From: Roseobacter denitrificans OCh 114
GTDB taxonomy: Bacteria > Pseudomonadota > Alphaproteobacteria > Rhodobacterales > Rhodobacteraceae
NCBI RefSeq assembly: GCF_000014045.1
Contig: NC_008209.1
Location: forward strand, 1,325,001-1,389,000
Reading direction: 5' to 3'
DNA length: 64,000 nucleotides
Below are positions 18,408-26,376 of the stretch, piece after piece. Every line of letters starts with the position of its first letter. The stretch's first letter is position 1. A model generated the notes under the pieces. It was not told the origin of the DNA. It worked only from the letters and a program-made list of their open reading frames with translations, and ran no database searches. A program made the translations under genes and the position numbers.

Positions 18408-19021
18408 AACTCGATGTCATCAAACTTGACGGTGCCAAAGCCGGGTCTGTAGACCTCGACGAAGCGCTGTTCGGTCTGGAACCACGTGCCGACATCCTGC
18501 ACCGCGTCGTACGCTGGCAGCGTAACAACGCGCAGGCAGGGACGCATAAGGTCAAGACCCGGTCCGAAGTCAACTACTCCACCAAGAAGATCTATCGTCA
18601 GAAAGGCACCGGCGGCGCACGCCACGGCGCGCGTTCCGCACCGATCTTCCGTGGTGGTGGTGTCTACAAAGGCCCGAAGGTGCGCAGCCACGGTCACGAG
18701 CTGACCAAGAAGTTCCGCAAACTGGGTCTGTGCCATGCTTTGTCCGCAAAGATGAAAGCGGGCGAGCTGGTCATCATTGACGAAGTGTCTTCTGATGGGA
18801 AAACCGCCGCTCTGGCCAAACAGGTTGCAAACCTCGGCTGGAAACGCGCGCTGATCATCGACGGTGCGACAGTCAACGAGACTTTTGCCCAAGCCGCGCG
18901 CAACATTGACGGTCTGGATATCCTGCCGACAATGGGCGCAAACGTATATGACATCCTCAAGCGTGACACTCTCGTGATCACGAAGGCGGGCGTCGAAGCA
19001 CTGGAGGCCCGTTTGAAATGA
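18404..19021 (+). CDS. rplD: 50S ribosomal protein L4
   Basis: A 205-residue L4. The signature [18 protein letters not shown] and the exit-tunnel loop [19 protein letters not shown] are present. In gamma-proteobacteria L4 represses its own operon; whether it acts on the hairpins upstream of rpsJ here is unknown. The ATG overlaps the rplC stop and its stop overlaps the rplW ATG, so the three genes are translationally coupled. Length is normal. Confidence 0.97.
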   Translation: MKLDVIKLDGAKAGSVDLDEALFGLEPRADILHRVVRWQRNNAQAGTHKVKTRSEVNYSTKKIYRQKGTGGARHGARSAPIFRGGGVYKGPKVRSHGHELTKKFRKLGLCHALSAKMKAGELVIIDEVSSDGKTAALAKQVANLGWKRALIIDGATVNETFAQAARNIDGLDILPTMGANVYDILKRDTLVITKAGVEALEARLK

Positions 19022-19314
19022 GCGCCAAAGCTGAACACTACGATGTGATCCGCAAGCCGATCATCACAGAGAAGGCAACCATGACGTCCGAAAACGGCGC
19101 GGTTGTGTTCGAAGTGGCGATCGACAGCAATAAACCCCAGATCAAGGAAGCGGTCGAAGCGCTCTTTGGTGTGAAGGTCAAAGCGGTCAACACCACGATC
19201 ACCAAAGGCAAAGTCAAGCGCTTCCGTGGCCAGCTTGGCAAACGCAAGGACGTGAAAAAAGCCTATGTCACGCTGGAAGCCGGCAACACGATTGACGTGT
19301 CCACCGGTCTCTGA
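19018..19314 (+). CDS. rplW: 50S ribosomal protein L23
   Basis: A 98-residue L23 with the core [11 protein letters not shown] and [12 protein letters not shown]. It lies at the tunnel exit and docks trigger factor and SRP. It is normally followed at once by rplB, but here an intrinsic terminator (19337-19368) and 2.5 kb of unrelated genes intervene, so this is the end of the first block. The start overlaps the rplD stop. Length is normal. Confidence 0.97.
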   Translation: MSAKAEHYDVIRKPIITEKATMTSENGAVVFEVAIDSNKPQIKEAVEALFGVKVKAVNTTITKGKVKRFRGQLGKRKDVKKAYVTLEAGNTIDVSTGL

Positions 19315-19336
19315 TCAGAGCGTATTATGAATACCG

Positions 19337-19368
19337 AAAGGCCCCTGTGCACGCAGGGGCTTTTTCTT
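19337..19368 (+). terminator. Intrinsic terminator after rplW
   Basis: GCCCCTG, a six-base loop, and CAGGGGC are followed by TTTTTCTT. It ends the rpsJ-rplC-rplD-rplW block before the inserted csp gene. Confidence 0.85.
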
Positions 19369-19583
19369 GTGGTGCATCGGCTTTGTTGTCGAGGTGGCGG
19401 CCAAGGCCAAGCAGCCTTTGATGCGGAAACCGCTTGCTATCTGCTGAAATGCCCTGTAGGCGGCAGAGGCGACGTTGATCTATCTATCGAAATTCTGCTC
19501 CTCACGGCCCAGTCATACGATCTTTCAGGGACTTAGCCGAGCTGCCGCATAATGTGGGCAGCGTTAATTTTAGGAGTACGACG

Positions 19584-19790
19584 ATGGCTACTGGCACCGT
19601 CAAATGGTTTAACGCAACTAAAGGTTTTGGTTTTATCGCCCCCGATGGCGGCAGCAAAGATGTGTTTGTACACATTTCTGCGGTGGAGCGGGCGGGCCTT
19701 ACAGGTCTGAACGATGACCAGAAAGTAACATTCGACATCGAAGCAGGCCGCGACGGCCGCGAAAGCGCGTCGAACCTCGCCTTGGCGTAA
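19584..19790 (+). CDS. Cold shock domain protein
   Basis: A 68-residue single cold shock domain. RNP1 reads KGFGFIAP and RNP2 reads VFVHISAV, the two RNA-binding motifs of CspA proteins. It is a single-stranded nucleic acid chaperone. A TAGGAG site lies nine bases before the ATG; an upstream in-frame start at 19554 has no such support. It is a free-standing transcription unit: terminators bracket it on both sides (19337 and 19820). The 5' leader of about 200 bases may hold temperature-responsive structure, which I did not resolve. Confidence 0.95.
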   Translation: MATGTVKWFNATKGFGFIAPDGGSKDVFVHISAVERAGLTGLNDDQKVTFDIEAGRDGRESASNLALA

Positions 19791-19819
19791 GCCTTTCCCT
19801 CCGGGGACCGAATTTTGAC

Positions 19820-19853
19820 AAGGGCGGATCCAAGGGGTCCGCCCTTTTTCGTT
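19820..19853 (+). terminator. Intrinsic terminator after csp
   Basis: AAGGGCGGA and TCCGCCCTT form a nine-pair stem around a nine-base loop, followed by TTTCGTTTT. It ends the cold shock gene. Confidence 0.88.
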
Positions 19854-19976
19854 TTGGGTCATGTGCTGTGGACGACGTTTTAACCGTCCTGTTGCGGACA
19901 GGGTCGCGACATAAATCACGCGCCATGATTGAATGTAGGCGGCTGCGCGTTAGTTTGTTACACTGAAGCAGAACTG

Positions 19977-20894
19977 ATGGAGAACGGCGTCTTGCGCATT
20001 GATCTGCCTTTGAGAACGATCTGTTGCGCTCTTGTGTTTTGCGCCACCAGCTCTGTTGGTCTCGCGCAGGACCGCGCCGGGTGGCGCGCCCAGCTTGAGG
20101 CGCTCACCGTGTTCCAAGGGGATACGGACCTCAGCAAAGGCGGCAGCTTTTCGTCATCCCGCACGTTTGTGCGCGGCAGTTCCATATACAGTTTTGACAA
20201 CGACACATCTGTTGGGGTCTCCGCCAGCTTTGGGCTGTTCGACTATGATTTTGGCGATGCGGCGCAACGACCATGGGATGATATTCAGGACATCCGCCTG
20301 TCGATCCCCACGCGGTTTCGCGCCAGTGAAACGGCAACCGTGTTCCTGTCGCCTCAGGTCCGGTGGGATTATGAGAGCGGGGCCGACAGGTCGGACAGCA
20401 CGACCTACGGCATTTTCGGCGGCGTGGCATGGACGATCAGTGATAGCCTTACGATTGGCCCGGCCTTTGGCGCCTATAGTCAGTTGGAAGAAAGTGGTGC
20501 CGATGTGTTTCCGGCGATTCTGGTTGATTGGGACATCACCAAGCGCTGGAACCTGAACACGGGCGCGGGCCTTGGTGCGACGGGCGGTCCGGGGCTGACC
20601 CTGGGATATAAGCTGAGCGATACGTCGCAGCTTTCCCTGTCCGCGCGTTCTGAAAGCGTGCGCTTTCGGCTTGATGACAAGGGCCTTGCACCAGATGGCG
20701 TGGGCGAGGACGAAAGCATCCCTGTCGTGATCTCCTACCAGTACAACCCCAACCCCGGCCTGTCGCTCAGCGCCTTTGTGGGGGCAGAATTTGACGGGCG
20801 GCTCAGGCTGGATGACGCCTCGGGCAATCAAATCAGCAGCCAATCCTACGACACAGCCCCGCTTGGCGGTCTCGCCGTGCGGTTCAGGTTCTGA
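19977..20894 (+). CDS. Outer-membrane beta-barrel-like secreted protein
   Basis: A 305-residue protein starting MENGVLRIDL with a hydrophobic signal region ending near VGLAQ. The mature part is a succession of amphipathic strands alternating with polar turns, and the last residues are VRFRF: a terminal Phe is the classic signature recognised by the BAM complex. It therefore looks like an outer-membrane barrel. No family is recognised. The ATG at 19977 is preferred because the signal peptide begins there. It is inserted in the S10 cluster between csp and the Ig-like gene, on the plus strand. Confidence 0.72.
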   Translation: MENGVLRIDLPLRTICCALVFCATSSVGLAQDRAGWRAQLEALTVFQGDTDLSKGGSFSSSRTFVRGSSIYSFDNDTSVGVSASFGLFDYDFGDAAQRPWDDIQDIRLSIPTRFRASETATVFLSPQVRWDYESGADRSDSTTYGIFGGVAWTISDSLTIGPAFGAYSQLEESGADVFPAILVDWDITKRWNLNTGAGLGATGGPGLTLGYKLSDTSQLSLSARSESVRFRLDDKGLAPDGVGEDESIPVVISYQYNPNPGLSLSAFVGAEFDGRLRLDDASGNQISSQSYDTAPLGGLAVRFRF

Positions 20895-21192
20895 TCGGAT
20901 TTTCCATGTATGGACAGGTCGGATTATGGGCCATATCGGTCAGCTTGACCGCCACACTACCAAATTAGTCGTCTTATTGCCCGACACCGGAAAAGGTCGC
21001 GACGGTACGTGATCAGAGCGTTGGTGACTTGCCTAAAGCACCAATTATCGCGCGACGCTCCGGGTCAGTCAGCGGAGCGATCCCAAAGCGTCATGCGGAA
21101 AATCCGAGCCACGTAACGCTGCTCGAAATCAAAGATTTCAACGCGTCACGTGATGCCTAGTGTTTCAGGTGTTTCGTCAGACGCTTCAGCCC
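20895..21192. other. Spacer holding dispersed repeat copy A
   Basis: Apart from the 101-base palindromic repeat at 21086-21186 I see no gene, promoter or terminator in this gap between the barrel gene and the convergent small secreted gene. Confidence 0.5.
21086..21186. repeat. 101-bp dispersed palindromic element, copy A
   Basis: The element runs from AAGCGTC to GACGCTT (terminal inverted repeats) and holds GAAATC-AAA-GATTTC inside an outer CACGTAACGC / GCGTCACGTG arm with one mismatch. A second copy of the same length lies at 27019. It carries no open reading frame. Confidence 0.8.
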
Positions 21193-21576
21193 CTATTTTA
21201 CCGTGACAGTAATGCAGCCCGAGAGGGTCTCACCTTCGAACTTGCTGCTCCGGTTGATGGTGCAGAAACGGTCTTTGCCGGTAAAGCCCGCTTCGGGTGT
21301 ATAAACGATACCCGAAGATGATAGCGTTATGGTGCCGGATTTGGGTGCGCGCCGCAGGCTGACTTCATTTGCAGGTGTGCGCGTATTTCCATTGTTTGAA
21401 TAGAAGCTGGCAAAAGGAATTGCGCATCTTTGCGCACCCGCCGCCATTTCGTAGCTGCCTTTACCATTTCCACCGGCCCAACCACGGCCCAATGACCCGT
21501 CGCAGGATGCCAATGCTGCTGTCGAGCCAGCGAAAACAAAGGCCGTTGCGATCACAATTGATCTGTATTTTGACAT
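21193..21576 (-). CDS. Small secreted protein with Ig-like fold
   Basis: A 127-residue protein with a signal peptide (SIVIATAFVFAGSTAALA) cut before SCDGSLG. The C-terminal half, SGTITLSSSGIVYTPEAGFTGKDRF, has the GY-x-P-x-x-GFxGxDxFxY pattern of bacterial Ig/cadherin-like repeats, and there are four Cys in the mature part that could form two disulfides. The ATG at 21576 is preferred over an upstream ATG because AAAGG lies ten bases before it. It converges with the barrel gene and diverges from rplB. Role unknown. Confidence 0.7.
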   Translation of the reverse strand: MSKYRSIVIATAFVFAGSTAALASCDGSLGRGWAGGNGKGSYEMAAGAQRCAIPFASFYSNNGNTRTPANEVSLRRAPKSGTITLSSSGIVYTPEAGFTGKDRFCTINRSSKFEGETLSGCITVTVK

Positions 21577-21889
21577 GGGGAGCATACCTTTCAATAACAG
21601 TTTGAATAAAGCGGGAGACAGTAAGCGTTTCAGCGGTCTTTGTCTGATGACTGTCTTTCCGGACGAGCATTTATGCCATTAGCCTATCATGACGTCGGTA
21701 TACCGCAAAGCGCAGTTATGCGGCCTTGACGCACCCACAACAACGGCATATCAGACCTCCAGCAAGGCAGCCCCGGATTCGTCCGGGGCTTCGTTGTTGT
21801 TCGAAAGGACATCTAAATCGGGCACCTACGGGGGCCTTCATACCATCGCCGGGGCAACCCGGCGCATAGCAAAACGGAAGACAGACAAC
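21577..21889 (+). other. Leader region before rplB
   Basis: No gene is supported in this 313-base gap. Its main feature is the nested inverted repeat at 21737-21800, described separately. It must carry the promoter for the rplB block because the neighbour on the left is on the other strand, but I found no convincing hexamer pair. Confidence 0.4.
21737..21800 (+). promoter_or_regulatory. Nested hairpin in the rplB leader
   Basis: GCCCCGGA (21770-21777) pairs with TCCGGGGC (21782-21789) around TTCG, a very stable tetraloop hairpin. It is enclosed by ACAACAACG (21737-21745) and CGTTGTTGT (21792-21800). The T-rich right arm makes the inner hairpin look like a weak terminator 90 bases before rplB. 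Confidence 0.5.
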
Positions 21890-22732
21890 ATGGCACTCAA
21901 GTCGTATAAACCGACGACGCCGGGCCAGCGTGGGCTGGTACTGATCGACCGTTCGGAGCTCTGGAAAGGCCGCCCGGTCAAAGCCCTCACAGAAGGCTTG
22001 TCCAAACATGGCGGACGGAACAACACCGGACGGATCACGATGCGTCGCAAAGGCGGTGGGGCAAAGCGCCTTTACCGTATCGTAGATTTCAAACGGAACA
22101 AGATGGATGTGGCGGCCACGGTCGAGCGCATCGAATATGACCCCAACCGCACAGCCTTCATCGCGCTTGTCAAATACGAAGACGGCGAGCAGGCCTACAT
22201 CCTGGCTCCTCAGCGTCTGGCCGTGGGTGACACTGTGGTTGCGTCGCAAAAAGCGGACATCAAGCCCGGTAACGCGATGCCCTTCTCTGGCATGCCGATC
22301 GGGACGATCATCCACAACATCGAGATGAAGCCCGGCAAAGGCGGCCAGATCGCCCGTGCTGCGGGCACATATGCCCAGTTTGTGGGCCGTGATGGCGGCT
22401 ACGCTCAGATCCGTCTGAGCAGCGGCGAATTGCGTCTCGTACGTCAGGAATGCATGGCCACCGTTGGTGCCGTGTCCAACCCCGACAACTCCAACCAGAA
22501 CTACGGTAAAGCGGGCCGCATGCGTCACAAGGGCGTTCGTCCTTCTGTGCGTGGTGTCGTGATGAACCCGATCGACCACCCACATGGTGGTGGTGAAGGC
22601 CGGACCTCTGGTGGTCGTCACCCGGTTACCCCTTGGGGCAAGCCGACAAAGGGTGCAAAAACCCGGAACAAGAAAAAAGCGTCCAGCCAGCTGATCATCC
22701 GCTCGCGTCACGCCAAGAAGAAGGGGCGTTAA
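21890..22732 (+). CDS. rplB: 50S ribosomal protein L2
   Basis: A 280-residue L2 starting [15 protein letters not shown]. The catalytic-centre signature [19 protein letters not shown] is intact. The ATG at 21890 gives the family start and a GGAAG site; the longer open frame upstream is leader. It opens the second block rplB-rpsS-rplV-rpsC-rplP, separated from rplW by three unrelated genes. Length is normal. Confidence 0.97.
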   Translation: MALKSYKPTTPGQRGLVLIDRSELWKGRPVKALTEGLSKHGGRNNTGRITMRRKGGGAKRLYRIVDFKRNKMDVAATVERIEYDPNRTAFIALVKYEDGEQAYILAPQRLAVGDTVVASQKADIKPGNAMPFSGMPIGTIIHNIEMKPGKGGQIARAAGTYAQFVGRDGGYAQIRLSSGELRLVRQECMATVGAVSNPDNSNQNYGKAGRMRHKGVRPSVRGVVMNPIDHPHGGGEGRTSGGRHPVTPWGKPTKGAKTRNKKKASSQLIIRSRHAKKKGR

Positions 22733-22735
22733 AAT

Positions 22736-23014
22736 ATGTCTCGTTCAGTATGGAAAGGTCCTTTTGTCGACAGTTATGTGTTGAAAAAGGCCGAAGCGTC
22801 CCGCGAGAGCGGTCGCAACGAAGTGATCAAGATCTGGTCGCGCCGCTCGACAATCCTGCCCCAGTTCGTGGGCCTGACGTTTGGCGTATACAACGGCCGC
22901 AAACATATCCCGGTCAACATCACCGAGGACATGATTGGTCAGAAGTTTGGTGAATATTCACCGACGCGGACCTACTACGGTCACGCGGCTGACAAGAAGG
23001 CGAAACGCAAATGA
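22736..23014 (+). CDS. rpsS: 30S ribosomal protein S19
   Basis: A 92-residue S19 starting [20 protein letters not shown], with the conserved [11 protein letters not shown] and the C-terminal [14 protein letters not shown] tail that contacts the 30S head. It starts three bases after the rplB stop and its stop overlaps the rplV ATG. The length is standard. Confidence 0.97.
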   Translation: MSRSVWKGPFVDSYVLKKAEASRESGRNEVIKIWSRRSTILPQFVGLTFGVYNGRKHIPVNITEDMIGQKFGEYSPTRTYYGHAADKKAKRK

Positions 23015-23391
23015 GCAAGGATAAAAATCCCCGCCGCGTGGCTGACAACGAAGCGATGGCAAAACTGCGCATGCTTCGCACAAGCCCGCAAAAGCTGAAC
23101 CTTGTTGCAGGTCTTATCCGCGGCAAGAAAGTGGAACAGGCGTTGACGGATCTGACGTTCTCCAAGAAGCGGATCGCGCATGACGTGAAGAAATGCCTTC
23201 AGTCCGCGATTGCCAATGGTGAAAACAACCACAACCTTGATGTGGACGAGCTGATCGTGGCAGAGGCCTATGTCGGGAAAAACCTGACGATGAAACGTGG
23301 CCGCCCGCGGGCACGTGGTCGTTTTGGCAAGATCATCAAGCCGTTTTCGGAAATCACGATCGTCGTGCGCCAAGTTGAGGAGCAAGCCTAA
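23011..23391 (+). CDS. rplV: 50S ribosomal protein L22
   Basis: A 126-residue L22. The N-terminal helix begins after a short basic lead and the core [19 protein letters not shown] is present; the hairpin that lines the exit tunnel and binds macrolides is [19 protein letters not shown]. The ATG overlaps the rpsS stop and the stop shares one base with the rpsC ATG, so translation is coupled. The normal length of the hairpin gives no sign of drug-resistance deletions. Confidence 0.97.
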   Translation: MSKDKNPRRVADNEAMAKLRMLRTSPQKLNLVAGLIRGKKVEQALTDLTFSKKRIAHDVKKCLQSAIANGENNHNLDVDELIVAEAYVGKNLTMKRGRPRARGRFGKIIKPFSEITIVVRQVEEQA

Positions 23392-24098
23392 TGGGTAACA
23401 AAGTCAATCCGATTGGCATGCGCCTGCAGGTGAACCGCACCTGGGACAGCCGCTGGTATGCCGACACGAAAGATTACGGGGACCTTCTGCTGGAAGACCT
23501 CGCGATCCGTGATTTCATCAAGAAAGAGTGTCATCAGGCCGGTGTGGCCCGTGTGATCATCGAACGTCCGCACAAGAAGTGCCGCGTCACGATCCACACA
23601 GCACGCCCCGGTGTCATCATCGGTAAAAAGGGTGCGGACATCGAAGGTCTGCGCCAGAAGATCGCCAAGATGACTGCAAGCGAGTTGCACCTCAACATCG
23701 TTGAAGTGCGCAAGCCTGAGCTGGACGCGGCGCTTGTCGGTGAAAGCATTGCGCAGCAGCTGGAACGCCGGGTGTCTTTCCGTCGTGCCATGAAGCGCGC
23801 CGTGCAGAACGCCATGCGTATGGGTGCCTTGGGCATCCGTGTGAATGTCGCCGGTCGTCTGGGCGGCGCGGAAATCGCGCGGACCGAATGGTATCGTGAG
23901 GGCCGCGTGCCTTTGCACACGCTGCGCGCGGACATCGATTACGCACATGTGGAAGCGGCAACTGCCTATGGTATCATCGGGATCAAGACATGGATCTTCA
24001 AAGGTGAGATCATGGAGCACGACCCGGCTGCACGTGACCGTAAAGCACAGGAACTCCAGGATGGCCCTGCACCGCGTGGTGCTGGCGGTCGTCGCTAA
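23391..24098 (+). CDS. rpsC: 30S ribosomal protein S3
   Basis: A 235-residue S3 starting [16 protein letters not shown]. The type-2 KH domain shows the [15 protein letters not shown]xxG loop, and the C-terminal domain has [10 protein letters not shown] and [14 protein letters not shown]. With S4 and S5 it forms the mRNA entry channel. The ATG shares a base with the rplV stop. It is followed by rplP after 13 bases. Confidence 0.97.
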   Translation: MGNKVNPIGMRLQVNRTWDSRWYADTKDYGDLLLEDLAIRDFIKKECHQAGVARVIIERPHKKCRVTIHTARPGVIIGKKGADIEGLRQKIAKMTASELHLNIVEVRKPELDAALVGESIAQQLERRVSFRRAMKRAVQNAMRMGALGIRVNVAGRLGGAEIARTEWYREGRVPLHTLRADIDYAHVEAATAYGIIGIKTWIFKGEIMEHDPAARDRKAQELQDGPAPRGAGGRR

Positions 24099-24111
24099 GG
24101 GGGAATGACAG

Positions 24112-24525
24112 ATGCTACAACCAAAACGCACTAAATTCCGCAAACAGTTCAAGGGCTCGATTAAGGGTCTGGCAAAGGGCGGGTCTGACCTGAACTTTGG
24201 CACCTACGGTCTGAAAGCGATTGAGCCGGAGCGGATCACTGCACGTCAAATCGAAGCGGCACGCCGCGCGATGACACGTCACATGAAACGTCAGGGTCGT
24301 GTCTGGATCCGCATTTTTCCGGACGTGCCGGTCACTGCCAAACCTATCGAAGTTCGGATGGGTAAAGGTAAGGGTTCGGTCGACCGTTGGGCGGCCAAGG
24401 TCAAGCCGGGTCGCGTGATGTTCGAAATCGACGGTGTGAACGATGACGTCGCACGTGAGGCGCTGCGCCTTGCCGCGATGAAACTGCCGATCAAGACGCG
24501 TGTTGTCGTCCGCGAGGACTGGTAA
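24112..24525 (+). CDS. rplP: 50S ribosomal protein L16
   Basis: A 137-residue L16 starting [15 protein letters not shown], with the A-site tRNA-contacting motif [18 protein letters not shown] and [17 protein letters not shown]. It is the last gene of the second block. rpmC would normally follow within a few bases, but here a strong terminator and about 5.9 kb of unrelated genes intervene. Length is normal. Confidence 0.97.
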   Translation: MLQPKRTKFRKQFKGSIKGLAKGGSDLNFGTYGLKAIEPERITARQIEAARRAMTRHMKRQGRVWIRIFPDVPVTAKPIEVRMGKGKGSVDRWAAKVKPGRVMFEIDGVNDDVAREALRLAAMKLPIKTRVVVREDW

Positions 24526-24596
24526 GCGCGGGATTGACCGACGATGGCATCCCGCCTCTGCGTCGAAAATAATGCAGAGGTTTCAGAGTTTTAAAG

Positions 24597-24630
24597 GACC
24601 CGGCGGAACACTCCGTCGGGTCGTTTTTTA
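24597..24630 (+). terminator. Intrinsic terminator after rplP
   Basis: GACCCGGCGGA and TCCGTCGGGTC form an eleven-pair stem with one G-T pair around ACAC, followed by G and T6. It closes the rplB-rplP block. Confidence 0.92.
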
Positions 24631-24861
24631 CTTCCGGGTCTGGCGTGCGCGCCGCTAGCAGCTGCAGCGAGCAGGAATGGTGGGGTGAGGCATCCTGCCG
24701 GCAACAGGCGATTTGAACGACCGCTGTGCAGGCCTGCGCGTCGGCTCAGGGCTGCGATATCTGCACCGTTTGGTGTCTGACGCATATGCACTGTTCGGCT
24801 TTCCCAACCGGTTCCGTTCACGGGATGATCTCTGTTTGCGCGCGGTCGGTTGCCCCTGCGT
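24631..24861. other. Spacer without recognised features
   Basis: This stretch after the rplP terminator, up to the NTF2-like gene, holds no supported gene, RNA or repeat. A short open frame at 24713-24928 on the plus strand overlaps the neighbour and lacks family features. Confidence 0.4.
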
Positions 24862-25311
24862 TCAGGGCGCGGTGGTTCCGGCACTCATCAGCGCTGCGTT
24901 GAGATCATCCCGATCCTCGATGGCATAGCTCATGCTGGCGATGCGCCATGTGTCTCCATCAAATCTGAGAACGGAAAAACCCGGGTAGGGATCCTGCGTC
25001 ATGATATCCCCGCTGAGGAGGCGCGTTTCATGGGTGGCAGCGACCGTATGGGGGTCTTTGAATGCCGCTTCGACACAGTGGCGGACGATGTCCGTCACGC
25101 CGTTTTTCTGGTGATAGGCCCGCACGGCGCGAAACACCTGATGGACCTCTTGTGGCGAGGTCAGAAGACGCTGCCCTGCGAATGTCTCAACTTGCTGGGG
25201 CAGGATGATGCAGGACAAAAAGGTATCAAATTTGTCTTCCAACAGAGCGGTGCCGGTACGCTCCAACAGAAATTCGGAGACTTCCCGCGCGGTGCCAAAG
25301 GGTTGCTGCAT
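24862..25311 (-). CDS. SnoaL/NTF2-like protein
   Basis: A 149-residue cytoplasmic protein with an NTF2-like pattern: an N-terminal helix (EVSEFLLERTGTALLEDKFDTFLSC), a central strand-helix region, and C-terminal strands RLLSGDIM and SVLRFDGDTWRIASMSYAIED. No catalytic signature is visible. A perfect TTAA-N7-TTAA box lies 17 bases upstream of its start, overlapping where a promoter -10 would be. It is one of the accessory genes that split the ribosomal cluster. Function unknown. Confidence 0.7.
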   Translation of the reverse strand: MQQPFGTAREVSEFLLERTGTALLEDKFDTFLSCIILPQQVETFAGQRLLTSPQEVHQVFRAVRAYHQKNGVTDIVRHCVEAAFKDPHTVAATHETRLLSGDIMTQDPYPGFSVLRFDGDTWRIASMSYAIEDRDDLNAALMSAGTTAP

Positions 25312-25327
25312 TCAGGTTTTTGATCGC

Positions 25328-25342
25328 TTAATTCAAAGTTAA
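25328..25342 (-). promoter_or_regulatory. CtrA-type box upstream of the NTF2-like gene
   Basis: TTAA, seven bases, TTAA followed by C: the full CtrA consensus. It ends 17 bases before the ATG of the minus-strand gene at 25311. The match is perfect; binding is inferred. Confidence 0.5.
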
Positions 25343-25462
25343 CCAAGGCTAGCCCATTCAGGCGCAGCATGCTGTCATTTTGATCGCGAAATGGCGTAAG
25401 TCAGCGAAAACACGCGCAAAATCTCGCCATGGTAGAACGCACTCGCGCAACCCGGCAGTGAA

Positions 25463-26080
25463 TTACCAGCTATAATTGAAACTGATGCTGATGCGTTCAT
25501 CTTCCGACATGTTGACCGGCACTTCGTGGCGCAGCCAGCTTTCCCACAAAAGGACATCGCCCGGTTCTGGTGCCTTGTAGATAAAGCTGCGCAGGGCGTC
25601 GCGTGCGGATTTTTGGCGCGGGGGGGCGGCCATCATCATTTGCAGGCGGGGATCTTCGAATTTGATGGCACTCGCCCCCGTGGGAACGGCCACATAGGTC
25701 GTGCCGCTGATAATGGAGTGGGGGTGGATGTGAGACGTGTGCACGCCCCCCTGCGGCAGGATGTTGATCCAAATGTCTTCGAGCTTCAGCTTGCGCCCGT
25801 CGAGGTCAAACTCGAGGTCCTCGGCAAAGGTTTTGACATGTTTGTCCAGCACTTTCACGAGGTCTTTGAAGATCGGGAAGCGATAGGGCAGGTCGGTGAG
25901 CGAGGCATAACTGGTATAGCCCGGATAGCCGTTTTCCTCGCACCATTCCTGACCGGCTTCGTCGTCTTCGGCGATGGACCAGCAGGAGGCTTCAAGCTCT
26001 GATGTATCAATTGGCTTGCCGTGCTCGGACAGGGCAGCGCGGTAAAGTCGGGTGACGAAGAGGGAATCTATGGTGCTCAT
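25463..26080 (-). CDS. 2OG-Fe(II) oxygenase family protein
   Basis: A 205-residue protein of the putative 2OG-Fe(II) oxygenase group (TIGR02466-like, from memory). The iron-ligand region reads HTSHIHPHSIISGTTYV, the distal ligand region is SWLRHEVPVN, and the 2-oxoglutarate-binding Arg is in DERISISFN at the C-terminus. It should hydroxylate an unknown substrate. The ATG at 26080 starts MSTIDSLFVTRLY, which is where similarity to the family begins; the frame extends 73 residues further without family features. It shares an intergenic region with the VPLPA-CTERM gene, which is divergent. Confidence 0.84.
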   Translation of the reverse strand: MSTIDSLFVTRLYRAALSEHGKPIDTSELEASCWSIAEDDEAGQEWCEENGYPGYTSYASLTDLPYRFPIFKDLVKVLDKHVKTFAEDLEFDLDGRKLKLEDIWINILPQGGVHTSHIHPHSIISGTTYVAVPTGASAIKFEDPRLQMMMAAPPRQKSARDALRSFIYKAPEPGDVLLWESWLRHEVPVNMSEDERISISFNYSW

Positions 26081-26201
26081 GCGGGTGTCATAGCGGAGGC
26101 GATGCGCCGTGTTAAGGCATCGTGCGCGCAACACCGACAAAGGGTTCGTGATGCGAGGTCCGGGAATGGCGTGCCTGCACCGTTTTTGGCCCGATCGAGG
26201 G

Positions 26202-26245
26202 GTCGGTATCACGTCGGTATAACGTCGGTGTTTCGTCGGTGCGAA
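26202..26245. promoter_or_regulatory. Four 11-bp-spaced GTCGGT repeats
   Basis: GTCGGT recurs at 26202, 26213, 26224 and 26235, an exact 11-base period, one helical turn. Direct repeats at this spacing are how OmpR/PhoB-type response regulators bind. They lie between the divergent oxygenase and VPLPA-CTERM genes. Confidence 0.55.
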
Positions 26246-26291
26246 AGGCGGTCCATGCGCGATCTGCCTTCTCGCGCGTGACATGCACCCG

Positions 26292-26306
26292 TTAACCAAT
26301 AGTTAA
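26292..26306. promoter_or_regulatory. CtrA-type box upstream of the VPLPA-CTERM gene
   Basis: TTAA, CCAATAG, TTAA followed by C, inside the larger inverted repeat CGTTAAC-CAATA-GTTAACG (26290-26308). It is 71 bases before the ATG at 26377, a normal distance for an activator. Confidence 0.6.
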
Positions 26307-26376
26307 CGATCCGCTTCTTGAGACAAAGCCGCCCATGTTAAGGAAGTGGTGAAGAATAGTATCGTAAGGAGTGGTC

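Noticed and set aside
19327..19536. A 69-residue open frame after rplW
   Set aside because: It overlaps the rplW terminator, and has no ribosome binding site or family features.
24713..24928. A short plus-strand open frame in the rplP spacer
   Set aside because: It overlaps the NTF2-like gene and has no ribosome binding site or known domain.
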